DNA of 64,000 nucleotides from an uncultured Bacteroidota bacterium (GCA_903887415.1 CAISPO010000012.1:62001-126000); one strand, 5' to 3'; shown: positions 52,224 to 61,157, counted from the stretch's first letter. Program-made: numbers and translations. Notes: generated by a model from the sequence alone, not told the origin.

Positions 52224-53540
52224 ATGGAGACAATAGTGGTATATAGCACCGAAAACACTACCCGCCTGAAATTTGTTTTGGACTGGCTGCTAAGAGAGCG
52301 GATGCACCTTAACTATACCATCACCACTAATGAGACCGATATTGTAAACCTGCCTTTCTTCATTTCTTACGGAAGAACACTGCCCAACAGCATTTCTATA
52401 CCAGACGAACAACTACTATGGAAAACCGGGGTGCAAAAAATAGAACCTCCTGCGGGAAACTGGAAAGATATCCCTACCCTTTTTGCAACTACAGGAAGCG
52501 AATATAGCCTGCCGTTCGACCTTTTTTCTGCTATCTTCTTTTTATTGTCCCGCCACGAGGAATATTACCACTACCACCCGGATAAACATGGGCGCTACCC
52601 TGCCACCAAAAGCGTACTCTACAAAAACGGCTGGCTAATGCGTCCACTGGCCGACGAGTGGGTGTCGGCTTTCAGAAAAATGGCACAGGCGGTGTCTGGC
52701 ATACACATTGAACCTACGCCTTTTTTATTCCAGCCTACTTATGATATAGACATGGCCTACTCACACCTGCACAAGAGTGTGGGCCGCATTGTGGGCGCTT
52801 ATGTACGCGCACTGCTGCGCGGAGATGTGAAGCAGATAAGCGAGCGCACCCAGGTGCTGAAGAAAAAACAAAAAGACCCTTACGATTCATTCCGTTGGCT
52901 GCGACAGATGCATAAGGAGTACGATCTCAAACCGCTGTACTTTGTGCTGTCTTGCCTGAAAACTACGGCGTTCGACAAGAATATACATCCGCAGCATCCT
53001 GCCATGGTAAGAGTGATAAAAAACCTGGCGAAGGAAGGCGCGGTCGGGATACATCCGTCTTATTTTTCGGAACGCCATGACGCGCTGAGCAAGGAAAAGA
53101 AAATGCTGGAGCAGGTCTCGGACCGGGGCATACATATCTCGCGCCAGCACTACATACGGATGAAGATGCCGCGCACTTATCACATGCTGCTGGAACATGG
53201 TATTACAGAAGACTATAGCATGGGCTATGGTTCGCACCTGGGTTTCCGGGCAGGCACGGGCAATTCATTTGTATGGTATGACCTGGAAAAAGAAACAATC
53301 ACCCCACTGCGCATCTTCCCGTTTTGCTTTATGGATACTACAGCCCATTACGAGAACAAGATGAAGACTAAAGAAGCCTTTGAACAACTGAATGAGATGA
53401 GCCTGAAACTGCACCAAACGGGCAGCACCATGATTACGGTCTTTCATAACTTTTCGCTCGGTACCAGCGCGGAGTGGAAGGGGTGGCGGGCCGCTTATGA
53501 ACAGTTTATGCAGGAACAGGGAGCAAAATTCCAAAGTTAA
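52224..53540 (+). CDS. Polysaccharide deacetylase family protein
   Basis: The 438-residue protein has an N-terminal region of the DUF7033 type (SEYSLPFDLFSAIFFLLSRHEEYYHYHPDKHGRYPATKS) and a polysaccharide-deacetylase-like barrel, with TYDIDMAYSH as the Asp-containing motif and HPSYFSERHDALSKEKKMLEQVS as the His-containing one. It resembles proteins found in capsule or exopolysaccharide gene sets; no signal peptide is seen. It begins 6 bp after lutB. Substrate unknown. Confidence 0.82.
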   Translation: METIVVYSTENTTRLKFVLDWLLRERMHLNYTITTNETDIVNLPFFISYGRTLPNSISIPDEQLLWKTGVQKIEPPAGNWKDIPTLFATTGSEYSLPFDLFSAIFFLLSRHEEYYHYHPDKHGRYPATKSVLYKNGWLMRPLADEWVSAFRKMAQAVSGIHIEPTPFLFQPTYDIDMAYSHLHKSVGRIVGAYVRALLRGDVKQISERTQVLKKKQKDPYDSFRWLRQMHKEYDLKPLYFVLSCLKTTAFDKNIHPQHPAMVRVIKNLAKEGAVGIHPSYFSERHDALSKEKKMLEQVSDRGIHISRQHYIRMKMPRTYHMLLEHGITEDYSMGYGSHLGFRAGTGNSFVWYDLEKETITPLRIFPFCFMDTTAHYENKMKTKEAFEQLNEMSLKLHQTGSTMITVFHNFSLGTSAEWKGWRAAYEQFMQEQGAKFQS

Positions 53541-53544
53541 AAAT

Positions 53545-53638
53545 CCAAATTCCAAAAGCAAATTCCAAAAAAGATAGTTTCCAACTCAAGCGCAAAACAA
53601 TCCAAAATCCCTTTGTCATCCTGAGCGAAGTCGAAGGG
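53545..53638. repeat. Intergenic repeats before the SDR gene
   Basis: AAATCCAAATTCCAAAAGC words, then CTTTGTCATCCTGAGCGAAG and TCGAAGGG at 53611-53638, the best of three copies of this dispersed element (others at 2451 and 11271). Confidence 0.7.
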
Positions 53639-53655
53639 CCTAAATTCCTCAAAAA

Positions 53656-54315
53656 ATGATAAAAGCAATAGTAACCGGGGCAACCGGGATGGTAGGAGAA
53701 GGCGTGCTGATGGAATGCCTGCAGGACCGTGATGTGGCGGAAGTGCTGGTGATCAACAGACGGCCTTGCGGAGTAAGCCATCCCAAACTTAAAGAGATAA
53801 TCCATACTGATTTCTTCAACATAACGCCTATAGCTGCTGAACTGAAGGGATATAATGCGTGCTTCTTCTGCCTGGGAGTATCATCGATAGGTATGAAGGA
53901 GAAAGAATACACTCGCTTTACTTACGATCTTACTTTGCATGTGGCCGGAGTGTTAGCCAATGATAACCCGGACATGGTATTCTGCTATGTATCCGGCGCG
54001 GGCACAGACAGCACCGAGAAGGGTCGAAGCATGTGGGCAAGAGTAAAAGGGAAGACCGAGAACGATCTAATGAAACTGCCATTCAAAGCAGCATATATGT
54101 TCCGGCCGGGAATGATGAAGGCAACACCGGGGCAGAAGAACCTGTTGAAAGCATACAAGTACTTTGCGTGGTTGTACCCGTTTCTGCGCGCGGTGTTTCC
54201 AGGCTCAGCATGCCTGCTTGCGGAAGTAGGTGAGGCGATGATAAATGCTGCGAAATATGGTAGCGAGAAAAAGATACTGGAGGTGAGAGATATTGTGTCG
54301 CTGGCGAAGGAATAG
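53656..54315 (+). CDS. Atypical SDR, NAD(P)H-binding epimerase-like (HTATIP2-like)
   Basis: The 219-residue Rossmann-fold protein starts with AIVTGATGMVGEGVLMECL (nucleotide-binding TGATGMVG). VLVINRRPCG follows at the usual second-strand place, and FCYVSGAGTDSTEKG...RVKGKTENDL holds the Ser and Lys that replace the canonical Tyr-x-x-x-Lys. This layout is of the atypical SDR/HTATIP2 group. The substrate is unknown. It is convergent with the L,D-transpeptidase gene, with only 8 bp between stops. Confidence 0.82.
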   Translation: MIKAIVTGATGMVGEGVLMECLQDRDVAEVLVINRRPCGVSHPKLKEIIHTDFFNITPIAAELKGYNACFFCLGVSSIGMKEKEYTRFTYDLTLHVAGVLANDNPDMVFCYVSGAGTDSTEKGRSMWARVKGKTENDLMKLPFKAAYMFRPGMMKATPGQKNLLKAYKYFAWLYPFLRAVFPGSACLLAEVGEAMINAAKYGSEKKILEVRDIVSLAKE

Positions 54316-54323
54316 TCCAAAAA

Positions 54324-55070
54324 CTATTTCCTGATAAAAACACGTGTACCCTCTGGTACTATCGTATATAGCTCGTCAATGTCTTTGTTTTTTAAAGCCA
54401 CACAACCATCAGTCCAGCAAACACCTAGCTCTATCATGTCATCGCCACCTTTCCATATGCCATGTATTCCCACATCCCCACCGATTTTCGCGGATTGTGG
54501 TATTGTACCGGCAGCTTTCATTCGGCTGAAAACAGCAATAGCAGAGTCGTTGGGATAACTGAGCAGCATGAATTTATTGTACTTGGAAGCCGCACTTTTG
54601 TTCTTTATCGTAAACCACCCTTCCGGTGTGCAGCGGTCTCCTTCCATTCTTTTATTTTCGAGCGGCTTAGGCCCAAAGACAGCTTTGTAAGAGCGCACCT
54701 TCTTTCTGCGATAATAGACATCGAGGGTATATTTTGCTTTACTGACAACGACCATCAGCGAATCTTTGTTCAGTGTATCCGGATTGATAGGCACGTGCAG
54801 GCTCGCATAGGATGGGATTACCTGGGTCTCCGTAATGCGCTGCAGGCCTAAGTAATATTGAAGAGTTCGTACTGTATTCCCGTTCTTGTCTTTATGCTCT
54901 TCCAGTATTTTTATGTCGCGCGGACGTGGTATGGTATCTGTTTGTTTCGCCTTATCTGTTTTAGCTTTCACTTGTGCAAACGAAGCAGTGCATAGTAAGA
55001 GGAACGGAAGTAACAGTAAAAAATGTTTCCAGTAGCAATTACTATTAGCCGGGCCATGCTGCTTCATCAT
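54324..55070 (-). CDS. L,D-transpeptidase (YkuD domain)
   Basis: The 248-residue exported enzyme cross-links peptidoglycan 3-3 bonds or attaches proteins to it. A membrane/signal helix (about 17-33; ends ASFAQ) precedes the YkuD domain: IGIHGIWKG with His203 and ELGVCWTDGCVALKNKDIDELY with the catalytic Cys223, with the spacing of about 20 residues between them normal for the family. YTLDVYYRRKKVRSYKAVFGP is the usual first strand pair. The ATG at 55070 is used (the preceding TTG at 55073 is not needed). Confidence 0.92.
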   Translation of the reverse strand: MMKQHGPANSNCYWKHFLLLLPFLLLCTASFAQVKAKTDKAKQTDTIPRPRDIKILEEHKDKNGNTVRTLQYYLGLQRITETQVIPSYASLHVPINPDTLNKDSLMVVVSKAKYTLDVYYRRKKVRSYKAVFGPKPLENKRMEGDRCTPEGWFTIKNKSAASKYNKFMLLSYPNDSAIAVFSRMKAAGTIPQSAKIGGDVGIHGIWKGGDDMIELGVCWTDGCVALKNKDIDELYTIVPEGTRVFIRK

Positions 55071-55151
55071 CAAAATTTCTCCTTTGGAATTTTACGAAAC
55101 TATTTAAAAAATCCGAAACGCACATCGCGATCTATTAAAAGAACTGCAATC

Positions 55152-55799
55152 CTATTTACTTAGCTCTTTATATTCTTCGTAAGAGATCATTTTATATTCA
55201 GGCGGAATCCGGAACACTGCATTCTCCACAGGTTCCAGCGTCAGTTTATCTGCTTCAAAGTCCATGGTAATACCATGCTCATCAGTATATGAGTAGCTCA
55301 TGGGCAGAAATTTAGCACCAGGAAACCGTTCATAACTAATCGCTTGAAGCGGGTACCAGTCTTTGGAATAAAATATTTCAGCAGCAGACCCATCCCTGTA
55401 GCTTACCTTACCCTTATTGACTGCGAAACCAGCGATCTCACTCCTGCTGCTTTCCTGGTCGCTGATCGTAAAGCCAGTAAATGCATCCTGCCTTTTTACG
55501 ATCTCTTCCATAGAGAGCTGAATTGCAAATTTTTTGCCGTTCCTGTTTTGCAATGAGTAAACCTTACCGGTGCCGCAATCAATGAGTACGACATCTTCAA
55601 AACCATTGTCGAGCTTCAGTTCTTTTTTTACATGAGGCCCTTTAAATATGAATGTGTAATAGCCTTTGTACACCTTGCTATCCGGCGACTTCAGCTTCAC
55701 TTTGTAGCGGACTATGCCTTCAGTAAAAGGTTTTTGTGCTCCGACTTGTAAGCAGGGAGACAACAGCAGCACCAACAAAACCAGAATTGAATATCTCAT
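55152..55799 (-). CDS. Exported protein resembling DUF4412/GLPGLI-type proteins
   Basis: The 215-residue protein starts with a signal peptide (MRYSILVLLVLLLSPCLQVGA) and EGIVRYKVKLKSPDSKVYKGYYTFIFKGPHVKKELKL, an anti-parallel strand pattern that resembles the DUF4412 and LolA-like beta proteins of Bacteroidota. It has no catalytic motif. It lies upstream of the L,D-transpeptidase on the same strand (81-bp gap), so both may act in the envelope; this is context only. Confidence 0.55.
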   Translation of the reverse strand: MRYSILVLLVLLLSPCLQVGAQKPFTEGIVRYKVKLKSPDSKVYKGYYTFIFKGPHVKKELKLDNGFEDVVLIDCGTGKVYSLQNRNGKKFAIQLSMEEIVKRQDAFTGFTISDQESSRSEIAGFAVNKGKVSYRDGSAAEIFYSKDWYPLQAISYERFPGAKFLPMSYSYTDEHGITMDFEADKLTLEPVENAVFRIPPEYKMISYEEYKELSK

Positions 55800-55902
55800 T
55801 TTTCACATGATGCTAAAGCAACGGACGTATTTCGATACAAAATACCATAATTATAACAATTCTCTAAGGGTTCTCCAGCCATTTATTATTTTCTCACCCC
55901 TT

Positions 55903-55933
55903 TTTGAACTACTAAAATTCGTACATTGCTTTG
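55903..55933 (+). promoter_or_regulatory. Promoter of the S41 peptidase gene
   Basis: TTTG (55903-55906), 19 bp, TTGCTTTG (55926-55933); one mismatch from TAnnTTTG. The transcript would start just before AAGGAG (55947-55952), a Shine-Dalgarno sequence, unusual in this window, 3 bp from the ATG. Confidence 0.65.
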
Positions 55934-55955
55934 ATATAAATTTAATAAGGAGTCT

Positions 55956-57641
55956 ATGGAATTGCTGAAAAAACTGAAGAGATCGAAGGGGTTTATTGCA
56001 GGTGTGGTGCTTACCGCTACCGCGTTCTTATTTATCCGCGCCAGGACAAATGACCAATACTTTGAAATATCGAAGAACCTGGATGTTTATGCCAATATAA
56101 TGAAGGAACTGAACACGTATTATGTGGACCCGATAGAGCCGGGAAAACTGGTAAAAACAGGAGTAGATGCGATGTTGGAAGACCTTGATCCCTACACCAA
56201 CTACATTACAGAGTCGGATATAGAAGAGTATGAATTTATGACCACAGGCAAGTATGGCGGCATAGGCGCTAACATGCACCGGAAGGGAGACGATATATAC
56301 ATAGGCGATGTGTATGAGAACAGTCCCGCGCAAAAGGCTGGCCTGCACCCTGGCGATATGGTAGAAACCATAGACAACCAGGTGGTAAAAGGCAAGAGCA
56401 TAGACGACCTGGGCTTGCTGCTGAAAGGCTCTCCGGGTACACAGATCACCATGAAGATCAAGGATGCATTCACCCATGCTGTTTCTCAGAAGATCATTAC
56501 CCGCAGTGAAATAGAAATCTCCAGCGTACCCTATGCCAGCCTGATAGGCCCGGGAAATAATATTGCTTATGTGCGTCTCACGCAATTCACACAAGGGTGC
56601 GCGCACCAAGTAAAAGATGCTTACGACAGCCTGCAAAAAGTGCAACCCGCCCTGAAAGGGTTAGTGCTGGATCTTAGGAATAATCCCGGCGGCCTGCTGG
56701 AAGAGGCGGTAGCAATATGCAACATATTTGTGGACAAAGGCCAACTGGTAGTGAGCACAAAAGGCAAAATACCCGACCTGGACCGGGAGTATAAAACTCC
56801 GGGGCCAGTATGGAACAAAACGCTGCCGCTAACCGTGCTGGTAAATCATTCATCGGCGTCAGCATCAGAGATCGTGGCCGGAACTATGCAGGACCTGGAC
56901 AGGGGCGTGATCATTGGAGAGCGGTCCTATGGTAAGGGATTGGTGCAAGTGCAGCACCCCCTCGGGTTTAATGCGCGCCTGAAGCTGACCATAGCACGGT
57001 ACTACACACCGAGCGGCCGCTGCATACAGGCGCTCGATTATACCCACCGCAACGCAGACGGCAGCGTAGGGTACATACCCGATTCACTAAAAAAATCTTA
57101 TAAAACAAAAGGCGGCCGCACCGTACTGAGTGGTGGTGGCATAGCAGCAGACGTGGGTGTAAAAGACGAACCGGTAAGCAGCATTGCGATAACGCTCTAC
57201 ACAAAGAATTACCTGTTTGACTACGCTACCGAATATGCAAGCAAACATTCGTCGCTCACGCCCGCGGATAAATTCACATTAAGCGATGGCGAATTCAATG
57301 ACTTCGCAAAATGGCTGGAAAATAAGGACTATTCCTACAAAACAGAAACAGAAGAAGGGCTGGACTCGCTGAAGAAAATGGCTGTGAAGGAAAAATATTA
57401 CGACGATGCAAAGGATGAATTTGAAGCACTGAAGAACAAACTCTCCCACGACAAGAAACAGGACCTGATAAAGAACAAAATCCAGGTGAAACAAATGCTG
57501 GAAAACGAGATCGCCTCGAGATATTACTACACCCGCGGGCGAATAGCACAGAGTATGCAGTATGACAAGGAAGTGGACCGGGCGCTGGCGCTGCTCGCTG
57601 CCCCTGCTGAATATGAAGGTATTTTAAAGCCGGGGAGATAG
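55956..57641 (+). CDS. C-terminal processing peptidase (S41 family)
   Basis: This 561-residue protease has an N-terminal signal anchor (about 12-30), a PDZ domain (about 85-165; GIGANMHRKGDDIYIGDVYENSPAQKAGLHPGD) and an S41 domain. The serine/lysine dyad is Ser302 in SSASASEI and Lys327 in ERSYGKGLVQ. Such enzymes trim or degrade periplasmic proteins with exposed C-termini. The C-terminal domain (430-561) is helical and charged. A good Shine-Dalgarno (AAGGAG) and a promoter support the ATG at 55956. A hairpin with T run follows the gene. Confidence 0.95.
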   Translation: MELLKKLKRSKGFIAGVVLTATAFLFIRARTNDQYFEISKNLDVYANIMKELNTYYVDPIEPGKLVKTGVDAMLEDLDPYTNYITESDIEEYEFMTTGKYGGIGANMHRKGDDIYIGDVYENSPAQKAGLHPGDMVETIDNQVVKGKSIDDLGLLLKGSPGTQITMKIKDAFTHAVSQKIITRSEIEISSVPYASLIGPGNNIAYVRLTQFTQGCAHQVKDAYDSLQKVQPALKGLVLDLRNNPGGLLEEAVAICNIFVDKGQLVVSTKGKIPDLDREYKTPGPVWNKTLPLTVLVNHSSASASEIVAGTMQDLDRGVIIGERSYGKGLVQVQHPLGFNARLKLTIARYYTPSGRCIQALDYTHRNADGSVGYIPDSLKKSYKTKGGRTVLSGGGIAADVGVKDEPVSSIAITLYTKNYLFDYATEYASKHSSLTPADKFTLSDGEFNDFAKWLENKDYSYKTETEEGLDSLKKMAVKEKYYDDAKDEFEALKNKLSHDKKQDLIKNKIQVKQMLENEIASRYYYTRGRIAQSMQYDKEVDRALALLAAPAEYEGILKPGR

Positions 57642-57662
57642 GGGTTTCCGTATCAGAATATT

Positions 57663-57697
57663 GTAGAGACGTCATGCATGGCGTCTCTACTTTTTTA
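57663..57697 (+). terminator. GAGACG hairpin repeat used as terminator (copy 2)
   Basis: GTAGAGACG (57663-57671) pairs with CGTCTCTAC (57682-57690) and a run of six T follows. It lies 21 bp after the S41 stop and abuts the convergent pabA stop at 57695. It is a copy of the repeat also at 11147 and 58843. Confidence 0.8.
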
Positions 57698-58258
57698 GAG
57701 TAAATCAGCCCAATTCTTCAACAATCGCAATCCAAATTCAGTACCCACCGATTCAGGGTGAAACTGCACACCAATGCATGGATACTGCTTATGGGCAAGC
57801 GCCATAACGGTACCATCGTTTGTTGCCGCTAAAATTTCAATGGGGGTGTTTTCGAAGCTATTTACCGCCAGTGAGTGATACCGCATGGCTGTAAAAGGCG
57901 ATGGAACGTCTTTAAAAAGAGCATGTCCATTATGGGTTATCTCGCTTGTCTTACCATGCATGGGGTACGCAGTATGTACCAGCTTAGCACCGAAATACAT
58001 GCCAAGTGCCTGGTGGCCGAGGCAGACGCCCAGAATAGGAACATGCTTATGGAAATGGTCTATAACATCCATTGTAATGCCAGCCTGTAGTGGTGTTTCG
58101 GGTCCGGGAGAGATAATGATGCGAGATGGGTTTAGTTGTTCCAGTTGTTGTACAGATATTTCATCATTACGGTAAACGGCACATTCGTTGCCCGTTTGCA
58201 GCAGGTAGTCATGCAGTATATAGGTGAATGAATCGTAATTGTCAATGAGTACCCACAT
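57695..58258 (-). CDS. pabA: Glutamine amidotransferase of anthranilate/aminodeoxychorismate synthase
   Basis: The 187-residue class-I amidotransferase hands ammonia to a chorismate-using synthase. The nucleophile is Cys79 in LGVCLGHQALG; the His/Glu of the triad are in VQFHPESVGTEFG. NYDSFTYILHDYLL is the typical TrpG/PabA start. The synthase subunit (trpE or pabB) is not in the window, and which pathway it serves is uncertain. Its first 17 bp overlap the end of cvpA (58242-58258). Confidence 0.9.
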   Translation of the reverse strand: MWVLIDNYDSFTYILHDYLLQTGNECAVYRNDEISVQQLEQLNPSRIIISPGPETPLQAGITMDVIDHFHKHVPILGVCLGHQALGMYFGAKLVHTAYPMHGKTSEITHNGHALFKDVPSPFTAMRYHSLAVNSFENTPIEILAATNDGTVMALAHKQYPCIGVQFHPESVGTEFGLRLLKNWADLL

Positions 58259-58796
58259 CGGCTGGTATTTTCTGATTTACGGTGTCAAAGAAATTTTCCA
58301 GTTTGCCGAAGGTGTCTTTAAAAACCGGCAACAGATTACCCACCTGCTCAAAGAACCATGGAGCTATTTTTGTGAACCAGGAATAAGTTTTGGATGCTGC
58401 GATAGTTTCTGCACTGATGATGTGCATGTGCCCGGCTATCCACAATATTGTACTCCACAACAGAATACCAACAAGTGCATATACCAATCCGCCGGCAAGC
58501 CTATTGACGGTGCCCAACAGGAGGCCTTCCACGGCTTTTTGTATGAGTTTAGCAATGAGATTCACAATGATCACTACGCCTGCAAATAGTATGACATAGC
58601 TCACGATCTGCACCCAGCCGGACGCGACCCAACCCTTGGCCAGCAGCCATGCAGCAAATGACTGCGACAGCTTCAGAGCACAAAGGATACCCAGCAATAT
58701 ACCCAAAACAGAAAACGCGGCCACAATAAAACCCTTTGTGTAGCCGCGTATAAAAAATAAGATGACCAGTAAAAGGCCGATGACGTCAAGAACCAT
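58242..58796 (-). CDS. cvpA: CvpA family membrane protein
   Basis: The 184-residue protein has four membrane helices: DVIGLLLVILFFIRGYTKGFI and AFSVLGILLGILCAL at the N-terminus are typical of CvpA (colicin V production). The C-terminus is hydrophilic. CvpA proteins are linked to purine synthesis and membrane homeostasis in E. coli; the mechanism is open. It overlaps pabA by 17 bp and so is probably co-translated with it. Confidence 0.9.
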   Translation of the reverse strand: MVLDVIGLLLVILFFIRGYTKGFIVAAFSVLGILLGILCALKLSQSFAAWLLAKGWVASGWVQIVSYVILFAGVVIIVNLIAKLIQKAVEGLLLGTVNRLAGGLVYALVGILLWSTILWIAGHMHIISAETIAASKTYSWFTKIAPWFFEQVGNLLPVFKDTFGKLENFFDTVNQKIPADVGTH

Positions 58797-58842
58797 TTTG
58801 CGGAATACCTATTTGAAACCTACTTATTTGGTATTTGTATCA

Positions 58843-58873
58843 CGTAGAGAGGTTGCATTGCAACGTCTCTACG
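58843..58873. repeat. GAGACG hairpin repeat, copy 3
   Basis: CGTAGAGAGGTTGCA (58843-58857) and TGCAACGTCTCTACG (58859-58873) pair over 15 bp with one mismatch and a 1-nt loop. It lies between cvpA and yqeY. Confidence 0.75.
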
Positions 58874-58909
58874 ACAATATGCCGTTGTCGTAACGCATTA
58901 TATAACCTG

Positions 58910-59362
58910 CTACAACGCCAACAATTGCTTCACCATTTCCGAAATGGCTTTGCCGTCAGTTTTTCCGGCAAGTTGTTTACTGGCCACTCCCATTACCTTG
59001 CCCATGTCGGCAGGAGATTTTGCGCCTACCTGATCAATGATCGCTTTTACCTCAGACCGCAGCTCATCGGCTGACATTTGTTTTGGCAGAAACTTCTCGA
59101 TGATTGCAAGCTCTTCTCTTTCTTTAGCAGCGAGGTCTTCGCGGTTTTGCTTTTCGAAGATATCCAGTGAGTCGCGGCGTTGCTTGGCGAGTTTTTGCAG
59201 CATCTTCAGTTCGGTAGCTTCACTGATCTCACCATTGGCTCCTTCGGCCGTCTTCTCAATGATAATAGCAGCCTTGATAGCTCTAAGCGAACGCAACGCT
59301 GCTTCATCTTTTGCACGCATAGCGTTCTTCAGTTCGTCCATTACTTTTGTTTCGAGAGACAT
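58910..59362 (-). CDS. yqeY: GatB/YqeY domain protein
   Basis: The 150-residue protein is the YqeY type of the GatB C-terminal domain: MSLETKVMDELKNAMRAKDEAALRSLRAIKAAI at the start and AKSPADMGKVMGVASKQLAGKTDGKAISEMVKQLL at the end. This domain binds tRNA in the amidotransferase; the stand-alone protein has no settled role. It stands between cvpA (114-bp repeat gap) and gldC (146-bp repeat gap) on the same strand. Confidence 0.94.
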   Translation of the reverse strand: MSLETKVMDELKNAMRAKDEAALRSLRAIKAAIIIEKTAEGANGEISEATELKMLQKLAKQRRDSLDIFEKQNREDLAAKEREELAIIEKFLPKQMSADELRSEVKAIIDQVGAKSPADMGKVMGVASKQLAGKTDGKAISEMVKQLLAL

Positions 59363-59368
59363 ATTGTT

Positions 59369-59503
59369 TGGAAATTTGGAATCTGTGGTTTGGAATTTGG
59401 ATTGTCTTTTTTGGGGAATTAGGAATTTGGAATTGAGAAATTGGATTAATTAATGACTTCGAAGCACGTTACAATCCAAATTCCTAAGACCCAATTCCCA
59501 ATT
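59369..59503. repeat. Large intergenic inverted repeat between gldC and yqeY
   Basis: GGAATTTGGATTGT (59392-59405) and ACAATCCAAATTCC (59471-59484) form a 14-bp perfect inverted repeat with about 65 nt between; further AATTTGG words surround it. Same composition as 43884-43966 and 18526-18575. Confidence 0.65.
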
Positions 59504-59507
59504 CCGC

Positions 59508-59843
59508 CTATTCAGCAGGGGTTGCTTCGGATGCCTTTTTCAGGAATGTTTTTGCAAACTCCTTTAACTCTTTTGCAAGCTCTGCATTTTTAGTGGCACG
59601 TAAGTAAGTATCTGCCATGCCGTAAAACGTCTGGTAGAAAAAATCATTCATTTCATCCACCATCATTTTGCTGGTCCAGAGGTCAATGCGCAGGGCAGAT
59701 TTTTCCTCACCATCCCACAGGCCGAGCAGTATGGCCTTTGCTTTTTGCCAGTCCGCTACTCCGCCATCAGGTGCAGTCCATTGTATAGATTCCGGCATTT
59801 TGTCTTCAGCTAACTCTATCTGTATGTTTATTTGTGATGTCAT
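59508..59843 (-). CDS. gldC: Gliding motility protein GldC
   Basis: GldC (111 aa) is a small soluble gliding protein. IQIELAEDKMPESIQWTAPDGG and KAILLGLWDGEEKSALRIDLWTSKMMVDEMNDFFYQT are its well-conserved blocks. In Flavobacterium it supports gliding but is not essential to secretion. It is far from gldKLMN here (21 kb) and alone. Confidence 0.93.
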   Translation of the reverse strand: MTSQINIQIELAEDKMPESIQWTAPDGGVADWQKAKAILLGLWDGEEKSALRIDLWTSKMMVDEMNDFFYQTFYGMADTYLRATKNAELAKELKEFAKTFLKKASEATPAE

Positions 59844-59946
59844 TTTAATTCAAAAATTGAATGTCAAATGTACTAAAATGTGGTTGAAAGGTACATTGCA
59901 GATACCAGAATACAATAATAGCCGTTATATTTATACAAACCCTCTT

Positions 59947-60396
59947 ATGATTCAAAAATGCTCATTTGCCCTCGTCCTGGTATTGGTTATAGCTGTCGGC
60001 TGTAAGAAAAATACACCCAGCCCACTGGCCCGAATGGCCGGAATGCGCACATGGTCAGGGGTTGAAGAACAGCATGAACAATGGCTTAATATTTATCAAT
60101 TCGACACCTCTTTTGCCTTAAGCCTGTCCTTTCCTATGGTAGTTTTAAATAATACTACGATTGTACTTCACGATACATCTTTTTTTGGATCCCCTGGGGA
60201 CACGCTTAGGGGTTCCGTCACAAATAATTCAAGCGCTTTATTTAGCAACAGCTACCAGTATTTTGATGGCGCCGAATATGTCACTGTTAATGATGTAGTT
60301 ACTCTCGATTATTCGACGAATTTAATCAGTTGGCAATTTTCTGATTATACCGGAAATGACGAATCCGTGATTCGTACCTTGAATAGTGTTAAATAA
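59947..60396 (+). CDS. Small lipoprotein of unknown function
   Basis: The 149-residue protein has a lipoprotein leader (MIQKCSFALVLVLVIAVGC, Cys19) and a beta-rich body with DTSFFGSPGDTLRGSV and no known domain. It is divergent from gldC and convergent with rluA. ATG 59947 is chosen for the leader; the open frame extends much further upstream but only as antisense to gldC. More A/T-rich than its neighbours. Confidence 0.6.
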   Translation: MIQKCSFALVLVLVIAVGCKKNTPSPLARMAGMRTWSGVEEQHEQWLNIYQFDTSFALSLSFPMVVLNNTTIVLHDTSFFGSPGDTLRGSVTNNSSALFSNSYQYFDGAEYVTVNDVVTLDYSTNLISWQFSDYTGNDESVIRTLNSVK

Positions 60397-60422
60397 AAAA
60401 TCGCAACAGCCAGCGACACTTA

Positions 60423-61157
60423 TCATTCATTGCCTATTGGTTTCGTCCACTTATTCAACTGCTTCACACAAGCGGCCATATCCCTAGGCAACGGGGCTTC
60501 AGCAACTATATGGGTGCCGTCTTCCTTATCAAATTCGAGGCGATAAGCATGGAGCGCTAGCCTGCTGAGCAAGGGCTTTTCCTGTTCATCTTTTTCAGAA
60601 AGGCGGTATTTACGCTTGATGTTAGAAAGCAGAAACGGATCGCTGTCGCCATATAACTCATCGCAAACGATGGGATGGCCCAGCGACGCCATGTGCACAC
60701 GTATCTGGTGGGTACGGCCGGTGTGTATCTGGAATTGCACCAACGCATATAGCGGCCATTGTTCTGCCACTTTGTAGTCAGTAACGGCAAGTTTTCCTTT
60801 TTTTGCTACGATCATTTTTCCGTTTGCAGCGGGATGCTCGGCGATGAAGTTTTCAATACGCCCTTCGGGTGGTTCCACAATGCCATATACAAGGCCTGCG
60901 TAAAATTTACTTACGTCCCGCTCCTGGAACAGCATGGAAAGATAACGGTGGGCCTCCTCATTTTTCGCAAAACAGATCACGCCACTTGTTTCGCGGTCCA
61001 GGCGGTGAACTACCCATATCTTTTGGCCCAGTTTGGCCTCCAACGTTTTGTTGAGGCTAGGCAAAGCTTGGTCAAAACGGTCGGGTACCACAAGCATCCC
61101 GGCTGGTTTGTTTACAATTATGAGGTCGTCGTCGTCGTATAGCGTTTCAATATTCAT
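60423..61157 (-). CDS. RluA family pseudouridine synthase
   Basis: The 244-residue enzyme isomerises uridines in rRNA or tRNA. The catalytic Asp54 is in VVHRLDRETSG; FQIHTGRTHQIRVHMASLGHPI is the second family block. No S4 domain. It overlaps ybeY by 4 bp (61154-61157, ATGA), so both are probably translated together. The exact target (RluA, RluC or RluD type) cannot be told by eye. Confidence 0.94.
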   Translation of the reverse strand: MNIETLYDDDDLIIVNKPAGMLVVPDRFDQALPSLNKTLEAKLGQKIWVVHRLDRETSGVICFAKNEEAHRYLSMLFQERDVSKFYAGLVYGIVEPPEGRIENFIAEHPAANGKMIVAKKGKLAVTDYKVAEQWPLYALVQFQIHTGRTHQIRVHMASLGHPIVCDELYGDSDPFLLSNIKRKYRLSEKDEQEKPLLSRLALHAYRLEFDKEDGTHIVAEAPLPRDMAACVKQLNKWTKPIGNE

